Part shown: positions 25,702 to 32,633 of the stretch, piece by piece | Layout of the letters: each line of letters opens with the position of its first letter | How positions within the stretch are numbered: position 1 is the first letter of the stretch | Assembly (NCBI RefSeq): GCF_000341005.1 | Contig: NZ_ANBD01000068.1 | Location: forward strand, 1-32,633 | Direction: 5' to 3' | From: Nocardiopsis alkaliphila YIM 80379 | Lineage (GTDB): Bacteria; Actinomycetota; Actinomycetes; Streptosporangiales; Streptosporangiaceae | DNA: 32,633 bases | Notes under the pieces: generated by a model | Seen by the model: the letters and a program-made list of their open reading frames with translations, nothing else | What the model was told of the DNA's origin: nothing | Database searches by the model: none | Made by a program: the position numbers and the translations under genes

Positions 25702-26619
25702 GTGAGGTTCGTGGTGCCTGGGTTCGTGGCGGCGGCGATGTTGGTGCCGTTGGTGGGGTGTGCTTCCTCGGAGGGAACGCCTCCCGAAGGCGCGGCCGTT
25801 GCGTCTTCGTCGGTGGAGGCGACGGAGTCCGTGGTGGACCTGTCGGTGGAGTTCGAGGCGTTGGAGGAGGAGTTCGACGCACGGCTCGGGGTGTACGCGG
25901 TGGATACGGGTTCGGGTGAGGTGGTCGCCTTCCGGGAAGATGAGCGATTCGCGCTCGCGTCGACGTTCAAGGCCTTGTTGGCGGGGGTGGTGTTGTCGGA
26001 GAACTCGTTGGAGGAGATGGAGCGGGTGGTGACCTTCGATGAGGAGGTGTTGGTGCCGCATTCCCCGGTGACGGAGCAGCATCTGGGGGTGGGGATGTCG
26101 TTGTTGGAGTTGTGTGACGCGACGGTGCGCTTCAGCGACAACGCGGCGGCGAACCTTTTGTTGGACGAGGTGGGCGGCCCTGAAGGGTTCACCGAGGCGT
26201 TGGGTGGGTTGACCGGGGATGAGGTGACGAACCTGGTGCGGTACGAGGTGGAGATGGCCGAGGGGGTGCCGGGGGACGAGCGGGACACGAGCACCGCCGA
26301 GGCGTTGGTGGGTTCCTTGGAGGAATTCACGCTCGGTGACGTGTTGCCCGAGGATCGTCGTGAGGTGTTGGTGGATTTGTTGGAGCGCAACACCACGGGG
26401 GACGCCCTGATTCGAGCGGGGGTCCCGGAGGGATGGGTCGTGGGTGACAAGACCGGCGCCGGTGGTTTCGGGACGCGCAACGACATCGGGGTGTTGTGGC
26501 CGCCGGAGGGGGGTCCGATCGTGTTGGCGGTGTTGTCGAGCCGGGATGAGTCCGGCGCGGAACACGATGACGCGTTGATCGCTCAGGCCACGGAGGTGGT
26601 GGTGGAGGCCCTGGACTGA
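25702..26619 (+). CDS. Class A beta-lactamase, lipoprotein, with atypical residue 170
   Basis: Secreted serine beta-lactamase, 305 aa. The signal peptide VRFVVPGFVAAAMLVPLVGC carries the lipobox LVGC (Cys 20), so the enzyme is probably membrane-anchored. Motifs are S87-T-F-K90 (Ser70 box), S145-D-N147 (SDN) and K250-T-G-A-G (KTG box). The omega loop reads YEVEMAEGVPGDERDTST, which aligns with WEPELNE...NDERDTT of TEM: Glu166 is E182, but Asn170 is Ala (186). Asn170 helps position the deacylating water, so the spectrum or rate may differ. GTG at 25702 has GGAGG 6 nt upstream; the frame opens earlier at 25633. It is divergent from lysR, which may control it. Confidence 0.92.
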   Translation: MRFVVPGFVAAAMLVPLVGCASSEGTPPEGAAVASSSVEATESVVDLSVEFEALEEEFDARLGVYAVDTGSGEVVAFREDERFALASTFKALLAGVVLSENSLEEMERVVTFDEEVLVPHSPVTEQHLGVGMSLLELCDATVRFSDNAAANLLLDEVGGPEGFTEALGGLTGDEVTNLVRYEVEMAEGVPGDERDTSTAEALVGSLEEFTLGDVLPEDRREVLVDLLERNTTGDALIRAGVPEGWVVGDKTGAGGFGTRNDIGVLWPPEGGPIVLAVLSSRDESGAEHDDALIAQATEVVVEALD

Positions 26620-26844
26620 GGTTCGGGGGTAGTCCGCCCGGAACCTTGGTAAACACCCGACCATTTCCACCACGAATAGGTCTTTTGTCACTTTATGACG
26701 GTGGAAGCGGGCTGAGCCGATCACATCACGGCCACAACCTGAGTACAACACGTGGGTTCGGTCGCTGCGCGGGCCCGGTGTCCCTGATCCTTGACTGAAC
26801 AAGAACGTGCCCGAAGGGGTTTGTTTCGAGGAGAGGGGCATCGG

Positions 26845-27798
26845 GTGTTGACCGCGGTGGCCGGGGTGATCGGCGCGTTGGTGATCGGGTCCTGGGTCGT
26901 GGTGGCCTGGGGTTCCCGCCGGCGTCGGCCTTGGCTGTGGGCTCCGGTGGCCCTGCTCGCGGTCGTGTTGGTCGCCCTGGACCTGCCCGGGTGGTCGTTC
27001 CTTGCCCTGTTGGCCTTGGCGTCCGGTTCCTTCGCCGAATTGGTGTTGGGGTCGCGTGAACATCCCGCGATCCGGACCAGGTCACCGGATGCCCCGTTGA
27101 GCACCGAGCGATGGGCGGCGGCGGTGGCGGCCCCCTTCCGGGTGGCCTTGGCCGAACCGTGGGACGTGGTGGCGCGGCCGAGCCTGCGGCGCCGTTACCG
27201 GAGGATGATGGAGCGCCAGTGGTCGGTGGTGGATCGGGAGTCACTGCTGGCGACGGTGGACCGGTTGTTGGAGGAGCTGCACGGTGGGCCGAGCCTGGAC
27301 CTGGCCGTTGATCTGCGCTCGGGTACGGCGCGGTCGCGTCTGCCCGAAGGCGGTGAGGACACCGGCGCGATGGTGCGGTTGTCCCCGGAACAGGTGATGC
27401 GGTTGCGTTCGGTCACGGGGGTGGCCGAGGGTGACAAGACGTTGATGATCGGCGCCTACCACTGGTGGAAGTCCGTACACGTCATCCGGTTGGTGTGCGG
27501 TGGGGCCTCGCTGGACTGGTTGAGTCCGGTGGAGACGCAGGCACTGTTGCGTCGGGTGGCTTCGGATTTGCAACGTCGTTATTCGTCCTGGGGGCAGTTG
27601 TCGTCGGCGTTCCACGCCGGTTACCTGTTGTGGCCGGACAAGGGGGTGGAGGGCGACGACGGAGATTCCTCGGATCGGGTGTGGGTGGCACTGGGGTTGT
27701 TGGACGAGGATCCACGTAGTCCCTGGAACCTGTTGCCGTGGGACATGCCGTTGGAGCGGGCATCGTTCGAGGGCGGAGTCTCTTCCGCCCAGGACTGA
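26845..27798 (+). CDS. DUF1266 membrane protein
   Basis: Protein of 317 aa with two N-terminal membrane helices (about VLTAVAGVIGALVIGSWVVV and WAPVALLAVVLVALDL into FLALLALA). A cytoplasmic domain follows. Its second half matches DUF1266: GAYHWWKSVHVIRLVCGGAS, then LQRRYSSWGQLSSAFHAGYL, and finally SPWNLLPWDMPL. The function of this domain is unknown. I chose GTG at 26845, with GGAGAGG upstream, over TTG at 26791, which has none. The 225-bp gap upstream is AT-richer than its surroundings and probably carries the promoter. It converges with pyk across a hairpin. Confidence 0.78.
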   Translation: MLTAVAGVIGALVIGSWVVVAWGSRRRRPWLWAPVALLAVVLVALDLPGWSFLALLALASGSFAELVLGSREHPAIRTRSPDAPLSTERWAAAVAAPFRVALAEPWDVVARPSLRRRYRRMMERQWSVVDRESLLATVDRLLEELHGGPSLDLAVDLRSGTARSRLPEGGEDTGAMVRLSPEQVMRLRSVTGVAEGDKTLMIGAYHWWKSVHVIRLVCGGASLDWLSPVETQALLRRVASDLQRRYSSWGQLSSAFHAGYLLWPDKGVEGDDGDSSDRVWVALGLLDEDPRSPWNLLPWDMPLERASFEGGVSSAQD

Positions 27799-27809
27799 GG
27801 GCACTGGTC

Positions 27810-27853
27810 GGCCCGGAGCGCTCCGGCGTGGCTCATCCGCCGGGCTCCGGGCC
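27810..27853. terminator. Bidirectional terminator between the DUF1266 gene and pyk
   Basis: GGCCCGGAGC (27810-27819) pairs with GCTCCGGGCC (27844-27853), and CCGGCG (27823-27828) pairs with CGCCGG (27838-27843), around a 9-nt loop with a 3-nt bulge. It lies between convergent stop codons. Confidence 0.75.
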
Positions 27854-27889
27854 GGACCTGATGTGGCTCCTGTGGTGGGGTCCTGTGCG

Positions 27890-29320
27890 TCAGGCGTTCA
27901 GAGCGACGGCGTCGCCGATGCGGTGGACGCGCAGGGAGTTGGTGGAGCCGGTGGTTCCGGGCGGGCTACCGGAGACGATGACGACCGTGTCGCCCTTGTT
28001 GTAGTCGCCGAGTCGGAGCAGTTCGCTCTCCACTTGGCGGACCATGTCGTCGGTGTTGTCCGCCCAGGGAACCAGGTTGCTCTCGACACCCCAGGTGAGG
28101 GAGAGACGTCCGCGGGTGCCGGCTTCGGTGGTGAAGGCCAGCAGCGGGATGGGTGAACGGTAACGGGCCAGCCGGCGGGCGGTCTCACCGGACATGGTGA
28201 AGGCGACCAGGGCCTTGGCTCCGACCGTGGCGCCGATCTCGGCGGCGGCGCGGGCGATGGCTCCACCGGTGGTCTCGGGCACCCGGTCGAGGATGTGCGA
28301 GGCGCGCAGGGATTCCTGTTCGGCGGCGCCGATGATGCGCGCCATGGTCTCGACGGTCTCGACGGGATAGTCGCCGATACTGGTCTCCCCGGAGAGCATG
28401 ACGGCGTCGGCGCCGTCGAGGACGGCGTTGGCGACGTCGGAGGCCTCAGCGCGGGTAGGGCGGGGCGCGCTGATCATGGATTCGAGCATCTGGGTGGCGA
28501 CGATGACCGGTTTGGCCTTGTCGCGGCAGCGTTCGACGGCGCGTTTTTGCACCATGGGGACGTTTTCCAGGGGCAGTTCGACGCCGAGGTCGCCGCGGGC
28601 GACCATGACGGCGTCGAAGACCTCGATGATGTCCTGGAGTCGTTCGACCGCCTGGGGTTTTTCGATCTTGGCGATGAGGGGGACGGTGACGCCCTCATCA
28701 TCCATGATGCGGTGGCACTCTTCGGCGTCGGCGGGGCTGCGGACGAAGGAGAGGGCGACCATGTCGACACCTTGGCGCAAAGACCAGCGGAGGTCTTCCT
28801 CGTCCTTTTCGGTGAGCGCGGGAACGCTGACCGCGACACCGGGGAGGTTGAGTCCCTTGTGGTTGGAGACGGGACCACCGAAGACGACGCGGGTGTGGAC
28901 GTCCGTGCTGGTGGTCTTGGTGCATTCCAAGACGACGCGGCCGTCGTCGATGAGGACGCGGTCCCCGGGGCGGACGTCACCGGGGAGCCCCTTGTAGGTG
29001 GTGGAGACGCCGTTCTGGTCTCCGGGGGTGTCTTCGGTGGTGATGGTGAACTCGTCTCCGGCGGCGAGTTCGATGGGACCCCCGGGGAAGGTGCCGACGC
29101 GGATCTTGGGCCCCTGGAGGTCGGCGAGGACACCGACGGCGCGGTCGGCGTCCTTGGCGGCCTGCCTGAGGTTGGTCAGGCTCGCGTGGTGGTCGTCGTG
29201 GGTTCCGTGGCTGAGGTTGATGCGGGCGACGTCCAGGCCGGCTTCCACGAGGCGTCGGAGGGTTTCCGGGCTCGAGGTGGCGGGGCCTAGGGTCGCGACG
29301 ATTTTTGCTCGACGTGTCAC
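27890..29320 (-). CDS. pyk: Pyruvate kinase
   Basis: Last step of glycolysis: phosphoenolpyruvate plus ADP gives pyruvate plus ATP. The product is 476 aa, of normal length. The N-terminus TRRAKIVATLGPATSS and INLSHGTHDDH carry substrate and K+ ligands. The active-site lid B domain follows, then KIEKPQAVERL (catalytic Lys), VMVARGDLGVELPLENVP (metal ligands) and ADAVMLSGETSIGDYPVE (conserved Thr/Glu loop). The C-terminal third is the regulatory domain ending in IVSGSPPGTTGSTNSLRVH. GTG at 29320 gives the usual start; another GTG lies at 29329. It is divergent from the MDMPI-like gene. Confidence 0.97.
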   Translation of the reverse strand: MTRRAKIVATLGPATSSPETLRRLVEAGLDVARINLSHGTHDDHHASLTNLRQAAKDADRAVGVLADLQGPKIRVGTFPGGPIELAAGDEFTITTEDTPGDQNGVSTTYKGLPGDVRPGDRVLIDDGRVVLECTKTTSTDVHTRVVFGGPVSNHKGLNLPGVAVSVPALTEKDEEDLRWSLRQGVDMVALSFVRSPADAEECHRIMDDEGVTVPLIAKIEKPQAVERLQDIIEVFDAVMVARGDLGVELPLENVPMVQKRAVERCRDKAKPVIVATQMLESMISAPRPTRAEASDVANAVLDGADAVMLSGETSIGDYPVETVETMARIIGAAEQESLRASHILDRVPETTGGAIARAAAEIGATVGAKALVAFTMSGETARRLARYRSPIPLLAFTTEAGTRGRLSLTWGVESNLVPWADNTDDMVRQVESELLRLGDYNKGDTVVIVSGSPPGTTGSTNSLRVHRIGDAVALNA

Positions 29321-29486
29321 GAGTATCACTCTAGAGCGTTCGTGGGATGGAGTGGTCTAAACCAGGTTGCGAATGGACGTATGAGAGGTGGAGTGGGAGC
29401 GAATTCGGTCACCCTTCGTGAGGAGTTCGGGAGGAATCGGAGTCGCTATCGTATGGGCGTTTCGTCGATGGATCGAGGGGGTCGTG

Positions 29487-30197
29487 GTGTTCGAGCGTGG
29501 CGCGGTGGTGGCGGCTCTGTCGGATGAGGTGGCGGTGTTGGCGGAGGTGTTGTCGGGAGTTTCGGAACAGGACGTGGTCCGCCCCACGCGGTGCGCGCCG
29601 TGGGACGTGGCGGCCTTGGCGGTGCACACGGTGGGCGCGTTGCATCGGGTGATGGTGGCTTTGGAGGAGGAACCGCCGGAGCCGGGACGTGAGCCGGTGT
29701 CGGCGGTGGAGTACTACGCGCCGGACGTGCGGTTCTCGGTGCCGGTGAACGAGGACCGGATACGAAGTGCGATGCGGGCGGCGGAGCGGCGTGCGGACGC
29801 GCGGGAGGCGGGGCGGGTGCTGCGTCGGACGTGGCGGGCCCTGGAGCCGCGTCTGGAGCGAGAGCCGAAGGACCGGATGGTGATGACCCGACATGGTGAT
29901 TCGATGTCGTTGACGGATTTCCTGGTGACCCGGGTGGTGGAGTCGGTGTTGCACGGGTTGGATCTGGCGGACGCGTTGGGGCGGGAGCCGTGGGCGTCCG
30001 AGCGGGGTGCGGCTCTGGTGTGGGAGGTGTTGTTCGGCGCGGCCGACCGGGAGACTTTGGAGAGGGTGCTACCGGGCGCTTCGGGGGGTGGCGCGGGTGC
30101 GTTGGCGGCCGTGCGGGTGGTGACGGGTCGTGCACCGGTGCGGGTGGGGCGTGAGGTGTTGGAGGGTGTGGGGGTGCGGGCTCTGGCTTTGGGGTGA
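29487..30197 (+). CDS. Maleylpyruvate isomerase-like (MDMPI/DinB) family protein
   Basis: Protein of 236 aa in the mycothiol-dependent maleylpyruvate isomerase N-terminal family, a DinB-like four-helix bundle. APWDVAALAVHTVGALHR supplies H47. TRVVESVLHGLDLADALG supplies E152 and H156 with the E-x3-H spacing of the zinc site described for the Corynebacterium enzyme, so the metal site appears intact. The C-terminal 70 residues are a short Ala/Gly/Arg-rich domain. No gentisate-pathway gene is nearby, so the substrate is unknown; many family members may use mycothiol for other conjugations. GTG at 29487 has GAGGGGG upstream; the open frame starts at 29388. Confidence 0.78.
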   Translation: MFERGAVVAALSDEVAVLAEVLSGVSEQDVVRPTRCAPWDVAALAVHTVGALHRVMVALEEEPPEPGREPVSAVEYYAPDVRFSVPVNEDRIRSAMRAAERRADAREAGRVLRRTWRALEPRLEREPKDRMVMTRHGDSMSLTDFLVTRVVESVLHGLDLADALGREPWASERGAALVWEVLFGAADRETLERVLPGASGGGAGALAAVRVVTGRAPVRVGREVLEGVGVRALALG

Positions 30198-30231
30198 GGC
30201 GGCGCTCCGCGCTGGGAGGCCATGGTTCGGT

Positions 30232-30255
30232 GCCCCACGAGTAGGTGCTCGGGGC
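30232..30255. terminator. Hairpin between convergent genes
   Basis: GCCC (30232-30235) pairs with GGGC (30252-30255), and CGAG (30238-30241) pairs with CTCG (30248-30251), with a 2-nt bulge and a 6-nt loop. It lies between the stops of the MDMPI-like and toroid genes. The stem is short. Confidence 0.4.
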
Positions 30256-30269
30256 GCTGCGTGTGGCCG

Positions 30270-31172
30270 TCAAGAGGTCCGACGTGGCCGAGGCAGGTCG
30301 GGTGCCAGGCGACCGTATACGCGCAGGATGCGTAGGCGTTGGATGGTGCGCATGCCTTCGCGCTCGATGGTGGCGGCGGTGTCCCAGTGGTCCCAGTGAG
30401 CGTCCCATCCTCCGTCGGGGCGTTGTTGCCGTTCGAAGGCTTCCAGGTTGCGTTCGATCTCGGCGTCGGTGAACAGTGGTCGGGCGATGTGATCGGGATT
30501 ACAGGCCAGGTCCAGTGGTGTGTGGACGTGTCCGGTGGCGCGCGGGTGTACGTCGATGACCGCGCGGATCATGGTGGACAGACGTTTCATGGTGGCCGTG
30601 GCTCGGACTCGATCGGGTACGTGTTGCAGGAAGGAACAGATGCCGATGGCTTCGTGCGGGTCGGTCCACTGGAGTGCGTCGATGTGTTTCCAGCAGTAGG
30701 CGGTGGCGTGGTCGCGCCAGGGGTGGCTGATGTTGTTCTTGTACAGCAGCCCGGTGATCATCGTGGTGATGTCCAGGGCGCTGGAGAAGTCATCGGTCTC
30801 TTGGTACCAGGGGGCGGCTTCGGTGTGGCGGACGTTGGGCAGCACGTGCGGTAGGCCGCCGTCGTCGTTGCTGACGCTGCTGAGGTAGCGGCAGGTCTGG
30901 TGGGCCAGGTCCGCGGGAATGGTGCCGAGTTCGTCGAGGTAGCGCAGGGCGAGTTCGGTGGCGACGGGTTGGCTTGAGCCGCCCCGCAGGTCAGGGTCGA
31001 GGGCGTTGCCGTATCCGCCGTCGAGGTTGCGGTAGGCGGCCAGGGCCGTGTGGACGGGGCCGGCGGTTCGGGTCTGGAAGTGGTAGGCGAAGCGGTGCCG
31101 GTCGATGAGCCGGGCACCGCGCATGATGAAGTGTTCGGCTGCGCGATAGGAGTCCCAGGTCATAACGGTCAT
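30270..31172 (-). CDS. Alpha/alpha-toroid (terpenoid cyclase/prenyltransferase-fold) hypothetical protein
   Basis: Protein of 300 aa whose repeats suggest the alpha/alpha-toroid fold of squalene cyclases and protein prenyltransferases. QW-like repeats carry Asp-Gly-Gly: NLDGGYGNALDPDLRGGSSQP is cut to the key part DGGYGN (about 51-56), SNDDGGLPHVLP (about 101-110) and RPDGGWDAHWDHWD (about 251-264). I see no DxDD or DDxxD cyclase motif, so catalysis of terpene chemistry is unlikely. The real function is unknown. No signal peptide is visible. Start ATG at 31172, with another ATG three codons in. It is downstream of a DUF2784 gene on the same strand. Confidence 0.6.
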   Translation of the reverse strand: MTVMTWDSYRAAEHFIMRGARLIDRHRFAYHFQTRTAGPVHTALAAYRNLDGGYGNALDPDLRGGSSQPVATELALRYLDELGTIPADLAHQTCRYLSSVSNDDGGLPHVLPNVRHTEAAPWYQETDDFSSALDITTMITGLLYKNNISHPWRDHATAYCWKHIDALQWTDPHEAIGICSFLQHVPDRVRATATMKRLSTMIRAVIDVHPRATGHVHTPLDLACNPDHIARPLFTDAEIERNLEAFERQQRPDGGWDAHWDHWDTAATIEREGMRTIQRLRILRVYGRLAPDLPRPRRTS

Positions 31173-31236
31173 GCTTCGACGGTAGGAGGAGTACGACCCG
31201 CCGGTGAAGGGTGTGGGCCGGATCCATTCGGGATCT

Positions 31237-31620
31237 TTACGTCTGGTTCTCTGGGTCCTTGCGCTTGCGGCGTAGGTGGAGGTAGAGCAGTCCGAGCCAA
31301 GAGACGGCGATGCTGAGGGCGACCAAGAGCCGGACGGTGACGAGGTGTTCGGCGGGGTAGATGACGCCGGTCAGGTAGTGATCGATGAATCCCGCGGGTG
31401 GAAGTCCGGCTTGGCCGGCCTGCTCGCGTCCCCAGTTCTCGACGTGGGTCAAAGGGCAGGCCCAACCGATGACGGTGATGCCGAGGGAGTAGAGGGCGCA
31501 GGCCAGGTGTGGCCAAAAGAGGACGGGCCAACGCCAGGCGATGTATCCGCCGATGACGAGGTAGATGAGGAAGGCCATGTGCAGGATCATGGCCCCTTCT
31601 CCGATCACCCGGTAGATCAT
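31237..31620 (-). CDS. DUF2784 membrane protein
   Basis: Small integral membrane protein of 127 aa and unknown function. It has three or four hydrophobic segments: AMILHMAFLIYLVIGGYIAW (about 10-29), ACALYSLGITVIGWACPL (about 40-57) and TVRLLVALSIAVSWLGLLYL (about 95-115), and a basic tail RRKRKDP. The family marks are ACPLTHVENW and FIDHYLTGVIYP. ATG at 31620 begins MIYRVIGEGAMILH. It starts 23 nt beyond the gltD terminator hairpin and is followed by the toroid gene 64 nt later, so these two may be co-transcribed. Confidence 0.82.
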   Translation of the reverse strand: MIYRVIGEGAMILHMAFLIYLVIGGYIAWRWPVLFWPHLACALYSLGITVIGWACPLTHVENWGREQAGQAGLPPAGFIDHYLTGVIYPAEHLVTVRLLVALSIAVSWLGLLYLHLRRKRKDPENQT

Positions 31621-31642
31621 GGGCTCAGCCTAGATGTGGGTC

Positions 31643-31669
31643 GGGCGCGGAGGGTAGCCCCCCGCGCCC
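31643..31669 (-). terminator. Terminator of gltD
   Basis: GGGCGCGG (31643-31650) pairs with CCGCGCCC (31662-31669), extended by GGG/CCC across one A-C mismatch around a TAG loop. It lies 27 nt after the gltD stop. A separate 14-nt perfect palindrome, GCGGAGCGCTCCGC (31683-31696), abuts the stop codon itself. Confidence 0.75.
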
Positions 31670-31696
31670 GGGCGTGTGTCCTGCGGAGCGCTCCGC

Positions 31697-32633
31697 TCAG
31701 ACGAGTGGGCGTTCGGTGGGTGGGATGGCGACCGGCAGGACGGTGTCCTGGGTGAGGTAGCGGTCGACGCCGGCGGCGGCCGAGCGGCCTTCGGCGATGG
31801 CCCACACGATGAGTGACTGCCCCCGGCCCATGTCACCGGCGCAGAAGACGCCGTCGACGCTGGTCCGGTAGTCGTCGTCGCGGACGACGTTGCCACGACC
31901 GTCGAGGTCGACGCCGAGGTCGTCGATCATGCCCTTCTTCTCGGGACCGACGAAGCCCATGGCGAGGGTGACCAGGTCCGCGGGGATCTCGCGTTCGGTG
32001 CCCTGGACCGGTTCGAAGCCCTTGTCGGTGCGTTCGACGTCGACGAGCTTGAGAGCGCGTACGTGGCCGTTCTCATCACCGAGGAATTCGACGGTGTTGA
32101 CGGAGTAGATCCGCTTGCCGCCCTCTTCGTGTGCGCTGGTGACCTTGTACAGCATGGGCATGGTGGGCCAAGGCTGGTGGTCGGGCCGCTTCAGCGGGGG
32201 CTTGGGCATGATCTCCAACTGGGTGACGCTCTTGGCGCCTTGGCGGTGGGCGGTGCCGACACAGTCGGCGCCGGTGTCACCACCGCCGATGACGACGACG
32301 TGCTTGCCCTCGGCGTGCAGGGGTGCGCGGTCGAAGTCGCCTTCTTGGACCTTGTTGGCCAGGGGCAGGTATTCCATGGCCTGGTGGATGCCGTCGAGTT
32401 CGCGGCCCTTGGCGGGTAGGTCGCGCCATTGGGTGGCCCCGCCGGTGAGGACGATGGCGTCGTTGTCGGCGCGGAGTCGTTCGACGGTGATGTCGACGCC
32501 GATGTTCACCCCGGTGCGGAAGGTGGTGCCTTCGGCCTTCATCTGGGCGAGGCGGCGCTCGATGTGCCGCTTCTCCATCTTGAACTCGGGGATGCCGTAG
32601 CGCAGGAGGCCGCCGATGCGATCGGCTCCCTCG
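31697..32633 (-). CDS. gltD: Glutamate synthase small subunit, 5' end cut by window edge
   Basis: Beta subunit of NADPH-dependent glutamate synthase, which passes electrons from NADPH through FAD to the large subunit for glutamine-to-glutamate conversion. About 311 C-terminal residues of roughly 480-490 are visible. The frame runs off the window and reads through RIGGLLRYGIPEFKMEKRHI, the conserved loop after the FAD fold. VVIGGGDTGADCVGTAHRQG is the second Rossmann nucleotide-binding motif (GGGDTG). SVDGVFCAGDMGRGQSLIVW near the end is the FAD-contacting ATG-like motif. The N-terminal iron-sulfur-linked region lies outside. gltB is expected upstream, beyond the window. Confidence 0.95.
   Translation of the reverse strand, partial: EGADRIGGLLRYGIPEFKMEKRHIERRLAQMKAEGTTFRTGVNIGVDITVERLRADNDAIVLTGGATQWRDLPAKGRELDGIHQAMEYLPLANKVQEGDFDRAPLHAEGKHVVVIGGGDTGADCVGTAHRQGAKSVTQLEIMPKPPLKRPDHQPWPTMPMLYKVTSAHEEGGKRIYSVNTVEFLGDENGHVRALKLVDVERTDKGFEPVQGTEREIPADLVTLAMGFVGPEKKGMIDDLGVDLDGRGNVVRDDDYRTSVDGVFCAGDMGRGQSLIVWAIAEGRSAAAGVDRYLTQDTVLPVAIPPTERPLV

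Noticed and set aside
22819-27889. Integrative element inserted at tRNA-Leu
   Set aside because: There is no integrase, and I could not find a repeated copy of the tRNA 3' end downstream, so no att pair is supported.

Overview
The window is high-GC actinobacterial chromosome. The evidence is GC-rich third codon positions, several likely leaderless GTG/ATG starts, an ANTAR response regulator of the PdtaR type, a mycothiol-dependent isomerase-like protein, DUF3060, DUF2784 and DUF1266 proteins, and a four-domain ribosomal protein S1. The conserved order (uvrB, coaE, rpsA, polA, a hotdog thioesterase, liv genes, pdtaR, tRNA-Leu, pyk, gltD) is what I remember from Streptomyces-like genomes. A Nocardiopsaceae-type genus is a guess from memory, not a result.

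Left part (1-13.5 kb). Housekeeping genes lie mostly on the minus strand: an HMG-CoA lyase cut by the window edge, a GNAT acetyltransferase, a DUF3060 lipoprotein, uvrB, coaE, a second GNAT, rpsA, an ArfB-like release factor and polA. The only plus-strand genes here are an unrecognised pair (5356-7000) that may be one gene split by a frameshift in a run of seven C.

Middle part (13.5-22.7 kb). A hotdog thioesterase is divergent from polA. It is followed by two tandem, very similar substrate-binding lipoproteins on the plus strand. These face a convergent livH-livM-livG-livF operon on the minus strand. Together they form one branched-chain amino acid or amide-type ABC importer with two alternative receptors. 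LivH carries an unusual secreted Ig-like N-terminal domain. pdtaR follows.

Right part (22.8-32.6 kb). A tRNA-Leu(CAA) is followed within 3 bp by a perfect 42-bp palindrome, and then by a free-standing HTH plus double-LAGLIDADG protein. Next is an accessory-looking cassette: a cytoplasmic serine beta-lactamase-like gene overlapped by a His-rich LysR regulator, with a divergent class A beta-lactamase lipoprotein. A DUF1266 membrane protein, pyruvate kinase, an MDMPI/DinB-like protein, an alpha/alpha-toroid protein, a DUF2784 protein and a truncated gltD complete the window. Plus-strand base composition changes from C-rich to G/T-rich at about 23.8 kb.

The most interesting items are the tRNA-palindrome-LAGLIDADG module, the Ig-LivH fusion, the GGQ-to-GGR change in the release factor homologue, the C7 frameshift gene and the two atypical beta-lactamase-family genes.
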